Source: Bacteroidota bacterium
Lineage (GTDB): Bacteria > Bacteroidota > Bacteroidia > Chitinophagales > Chitinophagaceae
Reading direction: 5' to 3'
Assembly: GCA_023426425.1 (NCBI GenBank)
Contig: JAFAAT010000325.1
Location: forward strand, 1 to 5,405
DNA: 5,405 bases
Each line of letters opens with the position of its first letter. The first letter of the stretch is position 1. Of the stretch, positions 1-4,028 are shown one piece after another. Under the pieces are notes generated by a model. It had not been told where the DNA came from and did not search any database. It worked only from the letters and a program-made list of their open reading frames with translations. Position numbers and translations under genes: made by a program.

Positions 1-206
1 TACTCGCTAAAGCCGGCAATAACAATGAAGCAATTGAAGTATTTGAGCGTATGATTGCCTGTTGCAGCCCTACAGGTCTGCTCTCTGAAGAAATCGACCC
101 GACATCTGGTAGCGCCCTGGGAAATTATCCGCAAGGGTTCACCCATATAGGACTGGTTAATGCAGCATTGGCGATTAATGAATCACTGAAAACTACTGTC
201 AACTGA
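1..206 (+). CDS. Glycoside hydrolase family 15 (glucoamylase-like), C-terminal fragment
   Basis: The gene enters from the left edge; whole codons begin at base 3 and 67 residues are visible before TGA at 204-206. The stretch GLLSEEIDP followed by LGNYPQGFTHIGLVNAA is the characteristic end of bacterial GH15 enzymes, which are (alpha/alpha)6-barrel inverting hydrolases acting on alpha-glucosides such as maltodextrins, glucans or trehalose. In this family the acidic pair in the LLSEE motif (visible residues 29-30) includes the likely catalytic base, and the following segment forms the last barrel helices. The substrate cannot be told from this fragment. The protein ends soon after the barrel, so no C-terminal carbohydrate-binding module is present. 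A membrane-protein gene starts one base after the stop, which suggests co-transcription. The family call is firm; the specific activity is unknown. Confidence 0.85.
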   Translation, partial: LAKAGNNNEAIEVFERMIACCSPTGLLSEEIDPTSGSALGNYPQGFTHIGLVNAALAINESLKTTVN

Positions 207-207
207 C

Positions 208-678
208 ATGCAGACAGGACAGGTAATACTCTGGGGTTTTGCGGGTACCATAGTACTGACTCTGATACTTGCTGCTGCTCGTCCAATGGGTCTGACCAGG
301 TTCGATTTACCTTTTCTGCTGGGTACAATGATCACCAAAAACCGCAACAAAGCATCCTGGATCGGCTTCCTGATCCATTTGTTAATAGGCTGGCTCTTCG
401 CAGCTTTGTATGCTACTATACTTTTCTCTGCAAGTTGGCAGGGCTGGGGTTGGGGGGCAGCTATCGGGTTGATTCACGGCGGCTTTGTGCTTACAACCGG
501 CATTGAAATTATCAGTTCTTTTCATCCCCGAATGGCACAACCCTATCAAGGTCCAACCCCCACCAGACAACTGCAGCCACCTGGATTCCTTGCCAAAAAC
601 TACGGCAAGGGTACTCCTTTGGTAACTCTGGCAGCACACTTAGTCTACGGTGCCATACTCGGAGCTTTCCTGCATTGA
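208..678 (+). CDS. Four-helix integral membrane protein of unknown function
   Basis: This 156-residue protein begins with ATG one base after the stop of the GH15 gene (TGA-C-ATG), so translational coupling or at least a shared transcript is likely. Four hydrophobic segments are visible at about residues 6-24, 50-73, 80-103 and 136-155. Between helices 1 and 2 is a polar loop with ARPMGLTRFDLPFLLGT, and between helices 3 and 4 a Pro-rich loop with FHPRMAQPYQGPTP. Histidines lie in or near the helices (H57, H90, H106, H144). By recollection, the ARPMGLTRFDLPFLLGT and FHPRMA pattern recurs in small uncharacterised bacterial membrane proteins, but I cannot assign a Pfam number or a function. No signal peptide distinct from helix 1 is seen. 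The inner membrane is the expected location. That the gene is real is well supported by its coupling and composition. Confidence 0.8.
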   Translation: MQTGQVILWGFAGTIVLTLILAAARPMGLTRFDLPFLLGTMITKNRNKASWIGFLIHLLIGWLFAALYATILFSASWQGWGWGAAIGLIHGGFVLTTGIEIISSFHPRMAQPYQGPTPTRQLQPPGFLAKNYGKGTPLVTLAAHLVYGAILGAFLH

Positions 679-701
679 ACGAGTGGCAGTACATGTCCGA
701 C

Positions 702-797
702 CTATACCTTCGACCGGTTCTTCACGTGCACCACATAGAGAAACACGGTGAACGCCAGAAGGAAAAGCGGCAATGGGAGTAGATACTGCAGGTCCAT
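702..797 (-). CDS. Candidate 31-residue single-span membrane peptide
   Basis: On the minus strand an ATG at 797-795 opens a 31-codon frame ending with TAG at 704-702. The peptide begins MDLQYLLPLPLFLLAF and continues with an uninterrupted hydrophobic run to about residue 23. It then ends in a short basic tail containing HVKNRSK, which by the positive-inside rule would face the cytoplasm. This is the classic layout of a small membrane protein. An in-frame TAA ten codons-worth of bases upstream (809-807) means this ATG is the only possible start. No Shine-Dalgarno sequence precedes it, as with its neighbours. A promoter candidate of Bacteroidota type lies about 75 bases upstream on the same strand. 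I do not recognise a family; KdpF-like or other regulatory small proteins are only analogies in size. Against it: very short ORFs arise by chance. Confidence 0.4.
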   Translation of the reverse strand: MDLQYLLPLPLFLLAFTVFLYVVHVKNRSKV

Positions 798-872
798 GGC
801 TATTGTTTAAGTGTTTTCAGATTTCGCTGGTCGCGTGATCGTTCTAGGGGCTGGCATTCTTCCTTTCTGGCA

Positions 873-900
873 CAAAGGTATCACCGCTTTGTCGCGTCAA
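873..900 (-). promoter_or_regulatory. Bacteroidota-type promoter candidate reading leftward
   Basis: On the minus strand, TTG (900-898, within TTGACG) is followed after 17 bases by TACCTTTG (880-873). This matches the Bacteroidota primary-sigma consensus TTG-N17-23-TAnnTTTG in both boxes. Transcription would start near position 869 and run left into the 31-codon ORF at 797-702, and possibly on, antisense, into the membrane-protein gene at 208-678. It lies downstream of the AraC-type gene on the same strand, so it gives whatever follows its own transcription start. Confidence 0.5.
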
Positions 901-955
901 ATTATTCTTAATAGACATGTTTTTGTCTGAATCAGCCAGAAGTTGCAATGAATCC

Positions 956-1744
956 CTACTTGATGTGCCTGAGATCGGAGGGTCGAGACCTCGTAAAACT
1001 GTAGAATGTATTGCTAAACGCGGCTACTGTGTCATAACCCACCAGGTACGAGATTTCATTGATCGGCTTGTTAGTCTTCAAAAGGAGCTCTATAGCCTTG
1101 ATCATCCTGAGTGTCTTCAAATACTGCAGGAAAGAAATGTGCAGATGTGTCTGAAACAGCCGTGAAAGTGACCGCTCACTCATATTAAACTGCCTGCTCA
1201 GGTCCTTTAACGTTAGTGGCTCCGCAAGATGTGCTGCCAGGTAGTCTACCACTTCCTGCATTCTTTCATCATCCGTCTCCGGCAGCGTGATCAGTGAAAG
1301 TGTCTTAGATATTGATGGTAGAAGATGTTTGATTGCTGCCAGAAAGATGAAATCGGGGTGTTCCTTATCTATATGCTGTTCATCCCATCGCTCCGTAAAG
1401 CTGATCATCTCAATCAGCAGGTCCGGCGCAGGGTAAATGCCCATCTGGCTGAAGAAAGGGTTTACGTGGTCGTCAAAAGCATAGTAGTAAAGCGAGCGTA
1501 GTACAGTTGCAGAATGTCCAAGTTTTAGCTGGTGCGGAATACCGGGAGGAATCCAGAAATAATGCCTCGCCGGAACAATATAGGTACTCTCAAGGATCGT
1601 GACATAGGCAAGGCCTCCTTCTACATAGCTAAGCTGACCCTTCTGGTGCGTGTGAAACGGAATCAGTTTCTCAGACCGTTCATGCAGAACAAATACTGCT
1701 TCGGGTTGCTGATCGATATAAGGGAGTAAGGCTATTAAACCCAT
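956..1744 (-). CDS. AraC-family transcriptional regulator with N-terminal cupin domain
   Basis: This 262-residue protein has the length and layout of a cupin plus AraC/XylS regulator. The N-terminal half (about 15-90) carries cupin-like signatures, IPFHTHQKGQLSYVEGG and FWIPPGIPHQLK, which usually form the effector-sensing and dimerisation barrel. The C-terminal region (about 160-260) is the double helix-turn-helix DNA-binding domain: LTLKDLSRQFNMSERSLSRL is HTH 1 (about 177-198), and INEISYLVGYDTVAAFSNTF, followed by SRPSDLR, is HTH 2 with the family signature. The ATG at 1744-1742 is the only start in the frame, because an in-frame TAA lies three codons upstream. Its divergent neighbour is folE, across a 151-bp spacer that also contains two inverted repeats; regulators of this family often act on their own gene or the divergent one. 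The ligand and targets cannot be told from sequence. Confidence 0.92.
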   Translation of the reverse strand: MGLIALLPYIDQQPEAVFVLHERSEKLIPFHTHQKGQLSYVEGGLAYVTILESTYIVPARHYFWIPPGIPHQLKLGHSATVLRSLYYYAFDDHVNPFFSQMGIYPAPDLLIEMISFTERWDEQHIDKEHPDFIFLAAIKHLLPSISKTLSLITLPETDDERMQEVVDYLAAHLAEPLTLKDLSRQFNMSERSLSRLFQTHLHISFLQYLKTLRMIKAIELLLKTNKPINEISYLVGYDTVAAFSNTFYSFTRSRPSDLRHIK

Positions 1745-1834
1745 TTGGCTGGATTAAGCTTCTGAAGACAGGCTTCGTAGCACCTAAGATACAAAAACAC
1801 CTCGTGATCCGGGATGTAACCTTTTATCCAAAAC

Positions 1835-1858
1835 TTGTTCTAACAACTTAAGTAGAAC
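1835..1858. promoter_or_regulatory. Two overlapping inverted repeats in the AraC/folE divergent spacer
   Basis: The 151-bp divergent spacer (1745-1895) holds no ORF of substance. It does contain TTGTT-CT-AACAA (1835-1846) overlapping GTTCTA (1837-1842) and TAGAAC (1853-1858), whose 10-base interior contains the self-complementary ACTTAAGT running into the right arm (1847-1854). The two pairings exclude each other. This could be an operator for the neighbouring regulator or an RNA structure in the folE leader, 37 bases before its ATG. No convincing TAnnTTTG box was found for either flanking gene here. The arms are short and AT-rich, so chance is a real alternative. Confidence 0.3.
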
Positions 1859-1895
1859 ATGAGAGTCTACCACGCAAAAACCATTACCAACTTTT

Positions 1896-2525
1896 ATGAA
1901 CAGAAACTATCAAAGACCGGAAGAAACCCTTGCTGAAGACAGTTCAGAATCTGGATTAACCACCAGCGAACAGATTGAAAAGATAGCCTGGCACTTCGGA
2001 AAAATTATGACTACACTGGGTTTGGACCTGAACGACAGCAGCCTTCGCGAAACACCTATGAGGGTTGCGAAGATGTACGTGCATGAAGCTTTCATGGGTC
2101 TGAACCCTCTCAACGACCCGAAAATCACTTTGTTTGAAAATCAGCTACGGAACGATGAAATAGTGCTCGAAAAGGATATCCCTTTCTATTCCTGTTGTGA
2201 GCATCATTTTGTGCCGATTGTCGGAAAGGCACACATCGCCTACATACCCAAAGAACAAATTATCGGCCTTTCAAAGCTGAACCGGATTACCCATTATTTC
2301 TCAAAGAGACCGCAGGTGCAGGAAAGGCTAACCTCAGACATAGCCAACCACCTAAAGGAGGTGATGAAGATTGAAGACGTAGCAGTCATAGTAGAGGCCG
2401 AGCATTTATGTGTGGCTTCGCGCGGCATCAACCATACCGGCTGCACAACCACAACAACCAGTTTTCACGGGGTCTTTCGCGAGGCCGGTAAACGACAGGA
2501 ATTACTCTCCCTGATTGCCATGTAG
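1896..2525 (+). CDS. folE: GTP cyclohydrolase I (type IA)
   Basis: FolE converts GTP to 7,8-dihydroneopterin triphosphate and formate, the first step of tetrahydrofolate and tetrahydropterin synthesis and a source of precursor for queuosine-type deazapurines; it acts in the cytosol as a homodecamer. The 209-residue length is normal for the bacterial enzyme. The zinc and active-site motifs are intact: SCCEHHFVPIVGKAHIAYIP (C101, H103 and H104 correspond to E. coli C110, H112 and H113), GLSKLNRITHYF followed by RPQVQERLT, and EAEHLCVASRGI with H170 and C172 (E. coli H179 and C181), then TGCTTTTTSFHGVF. The first 25 residues are a variable polar tail. The start is the ATG preceded by ACTTTT, without a Shine-Dalgarno sequence. 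It is divergent from an AraC-type gene and converges with a small ORF only 7 bases after its stop. No other pterin gene is in view, so its specific pathway is open. Confidence 0.97.
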   Translation: MNRNYQRPEETLAEDSSESGLTTSEQIEKIAWHFGKIMTTLGLDLNDSSLRETPMRVAKMYVHEAFMGLNPLNDPKITLFENQLRNDEIVLEKDIPFYSCCEHHFVPIVGKAHIAYIPKEQIIGLSKLNRITHYFSKRPQVQERLTSDIANHLKEVMKIEDVAVIVEAEHLCVASRGINHTGCTTTTTSFHGVFREAGKRQELLSLIAM

Positions 2526-2532
2526 CTTTGCG

Positions 2533-2760
2533 CTAGTTTAAAGTAAAGTTGTTCAGGTTGCCGATATTCAAATTGGAGATCCCCTGCAGGTATAACCAAT
2601 TGCGGAACTGTACGGGATCCTCAGGCATAAAATGAATTATCGATCCGCCTTTCAACATAAACGTGAAGAATCCTACCGATTCACGATACCTGAGAATTTG
2701 TTCGGGTGAAAATTCGAAACCAGGATACGGCCTGTAGTCTGGAGAAGCAGTGTTTTTCAT
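2533..2760 (-). CDS. Uncharacterised small protein, start uncertain
   Basis: A minus-strand frame ending with TAA at 2535-2533 encodes a protein with normal composition, including YPGFEFSPEQILRYRESVGF and GGSIIHFMPEDPVQFRNWL, which looks like a small alpha/beta cytosolic protein. I do not recognise the family. The ATG at 2760-2758 gives 75 residues. The frame is open further upstream with a GTG at 2841-2839 (102 residues) and then no ATG before TGA at 2880-2878. I prefer the ATG because a possible promoter box (TAGATTTG, 2848-2841) overlaps the GTG and would exclude it from the transcript. The extension nevertheless reads like protein (VAPGVNRFTDNTWGFLHF), so either the longer form is real or the gene has lost its original 5' end. 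It is convergent with folE, 7 bases between the stops. Asn-rich C-terminus: LNIGNLNNFTLN. Confidence 0.6.
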   Translation of the reverse strand: MKNTASPDYRPYPGFEFSPEQILRYRESVGFFTFMLKGGSIIHFMPEDPVQFRNWLYLQGISNLNIGNLNNFTLN

Positions 2761-2840
2761 GTATTGCTGTGTTTTAAAGTGTAAGAAGCCCCATGTGTTG
2801 TCTGTGAACCGGTTCACACCTGGCGCTACGTCCACATTCA

Positions 2841-2848
2841 CAAATCTA
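2841..2848 (-). promoter_or_regulatory. Weak -7 box candidate for the small uncharacterised gene
   Basis: The minus strand reads TAGATTTG here, an exact fit to the Bacteroidota -7 element TAnnTTTG, about 80 bases before the preferred ATG at 2760. There is no TTG at the expected 17-23-base distance; the nearest is only 9 bases upstream (2860-2858). The site is therefore half supported. Confidence 0.2.
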
Positions 2849-2987
2849 GAACGATACCAACGTCTGTATTTGCGCCTTCAGGACTTGTTTTTATCAGAAG
2901 CCGCCAAAAGCTGTTAAACGTTGGTTCCTGGTGCTATTTAGTCGTACCATGGCAATTTATTTGCAGTAGATATCGAAAACAATAGCT

Positions 2988-3233
2988 ATGATAGATCATG
3001 CTTCTGAAACAAAAGTATTCCACGTTACTCCAAACACCCGAACCGAACGGTGGGTAGTTTCGCAGGAACAGTCTCAGTTTAGAAAGGAATTTGTAAGGAA
3101 GGGAGATGCCGTGTTATTCGCTACCAGCAGGGCCAGGGAAACTGCCTATGCAGTGGTGAAAGTCCACCGGGGTGATGGAAGTACCGAATACGTGTCGAGC
3201 TATAGGTCCGAGAGGTATAAGAGTCGCAAATGA
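2988..3233 (+). CDS. DUF2188-like small protein
   Basis: This 81-residue basic protein begins at an ATG preceded by an A-rich leader without a Shine-Dalgarno sequence. It follows the pattern of DUF2188 proteins: a short strand KVFHVTPN (9-16), a conserved tryptophan strand RWVVSQ (21-26), a helix with alternating charged residues and Ala (about 39-53), then AVVKVHRGDG and STEYVSSY, the usual paired strands ending near a G-x-x-x-x-x-S/Y turn. The function of the family is not established; members are small, single-domain and cytosolic. The Arg/Lys-rich tail (RSERYKSRK) could bind nucleic acid, but this is inference. The gene is convergent with the SDR gene (18 bases between the stops) and diverges from the small uncharacterised gene across 146-227 bases, depending on that gene's start. 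No convincing promoter was found in front of it. Confidence 0.8.
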   Translation: MIDHASETKVFHVTPNTRTERWVVSQEQSQFRKEFVRKGDAVLFATSRARETAYAVVKVHRGDGSTEYVSSYRSERYKSRK

Positions 3234-3251
3234 GCGCAAAGCCTAAACGCC

Positions 3252-3905
3252 TTAAAATCGACCTGGCAAGAATAACTCGTCAAGGGCGTAGGTATGGACA
3301 CCAGGCTCTTGATTCAGTCCGGCTTCAATCATCGCGCGTGCCACTGTGGCACCGTCTATAGGCCTGTACTTCTTCAATAATCCAAGGCTGTTCATTCCCC
3401 TTAGGACATGATAACCCAGCTCTTCTCCTGTGCGCTTTTCCTTTCGCTTACCTGTAATCAATGAGGGCTGCAAAATCGATATGCGCCTGAACGGCAGCTT
3501 CTTAATTTCCCTTTCCAACTCGCCTTTCATCCTCGGGTAGAAAATAGCAGAGTTTGGGTTCGCTCCGGATGAGGAAACCAGGACATACGAGGGTACCTGG
3601 TTCTTTGCAGCCGCTTCAGCAAATTCATACTGGTAAGTGTAGTCAACTTTGTACTGTGCATCCTTACCTCCTGCCTGCTTCAAGGTAGTGCCCAGAGTAG
3701 ATAGCAATATATCTCCCTTGACCAGGTGCTGCCAGGTTGCAGGCTCATCAAAATTTACCACCTGCTCTTCAAGCTTTTCATGAGCAGTGCCTGATGGTCT
3801 TCTCACAAAACTGATCACCTTGCCTATGCGGGAATCCCCAATCAGCAGATCAATCAATGATGATCCTACCAGACCTGTTCCTCCTATTACTAATGCTGTT
3901 CCCAT
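3252..3905 (-). CDS. NAD(P)-binding atypical SDR oxidoreductase, TIP30/HTATIP2-like
   Basis: The 217-residue protein is a compact Rossmann-fold protein of the atypical short-chain dehydrogenase/reductase group. The nucleotide-binding loop GGTGLVG sits at residues 8-14, directly after the start, so the ATG at 3905-3903 is certain. The basic pair R35-R36 after the second strand (ISFVRRP) suggests preference for NADP(H). Downstream are DILLSTLGTTLKQAGG (65-80), the active-site strand YVLVSSSGAN (107-116) and YPRMKGELE with the YxxxK pair Y123/K127, then ILQPSLITGKRKEKRTGE, typical of the TIP30-like branch. Bacterial members are annotated as NAD(P)H-binding or epimerase-like proteins; the substrate is unknown. 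The gene follows ligD on the same strand, 123 bases away, but a repeat array with a strong hairpin lies between and ends six bases before this ATG. Confidence 0.9.
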   Translation of the reverse strand: MGTALVIGGTGLVGSSLIDLLIGDSRIGKVISFVRRPSGTAHEKLEEQVVNFDEPATWQHLVKGDILLSTLGTTLKQAGGKDAQYKVDYTYQYEFAEAAAKNQVPSYVLVSSSGANPNSAIFYPRMKGELEREIKKLPFRRISILQPSLITGKRKEKRTGEELGYHVLRGMNSLGLLKKYRPIDGATVARAMIEAGLNQEPGVHTYALDELFLPGRF

Positions 3906-3911
3906 ATCGTA

Positions 3912-3933
3912 GAGACGGGCGATTGCCCGTCTC
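3912..3933. repeat. Perfect 9-bp palindrome (GAGACGGGC / GCCCGTCTC, GATT loop)
   Basis: Arms at 3912-3920 and 3925-3933 are perfectly complementary, with a four-base loop. On the minus strand the right side of the stem ends six bases before the ATG of the SDR gene. No T-tract follows on either strand, so it is not a standard intrinsic terminator. By recollection, palindromes headed GAGACG are dispersed in many Bacteroidota genomes in the manner of REP elements; that this is one of them is inference. It forms the left end of the tandem array at 3934-4016. Confidence 0.85.
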
Positions 3934-4016
3934 GAAAGATTTCCGTCTCAAAAAATTTCCGTCTCAACAAATTACGGGTCTAATTCGATTGTCCGTCTCA
4001 AAAGAATTTCCGTCTC
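3934..4016 (-). repeat. Tandem array of GAGACGG units, period 16-18 bases
   Basis: Read on the minus strand, the units are GAGACGGAAATTCTTTT (4016-4000), GAGACGGACAATCGAATT (3999-3982), a degenerate AGACCCGTAATTTGTT (3981-3966), GAGACGGAAATTTTTT (3965-3950) and GAGACGGAAATCTTTC (3949-3934). They lead straight into the palindrome, which supplies one more GAGACGG. The second unit shares 13 of its first 14 bases with the start of the palindrome (GAGACGGACAATCG against GAGACGGGCAATCG). The array fills almost all of the 123 bases between the ligD stop and the SDR start. No direct repeat/spacer pattern of CRISPR type is present: the intervening bases are similar to one another and too short. Confidence 0.85.
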
Positions 4017-4028
4017 TTATAAAATTAT

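Noticed and set aside
913..928. Small inverted repeat AGACA-N6-TGTCT downstream of the AraC-type gene as a terminator
   Set aside because: The stem is only five AT-rich pairs, and the bases after it on the minus strand are mixed A/T, not a T-tract.
917..1165. Plus-strand frame of 82 codons beginning with MFLSESARSCNES
   Set aside because: Most of it lies antisense to the well-supported DNA-binding domain of the AraC-type gene; its composition is Cys/Arg-rich, with no recognisable motif.
1859..1936. 25-codon frame starting MRVYHAKTIT just after the inverted repeat and overlapping the folE start
   Set aside because: It overlaps folE out of frame, has no recognisable features and no other support; judged a chance frame.
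2526..2560. Bidirectional terminator between folE and the convergent small gene
   Set aside because: Only a 4-bp TAGC/GCTA stem and scattered TTTAAA-type symmetry are present; no GC-rich stem with a T-tract.
3934..4016. CRISPR array
   Set aside because: The repeated core is seven bases and the intervening 9-11 bases resemble one another (A/T tails); real arrays have about 24-47-base repeats and unrelated spacers. No cas gene is visible.
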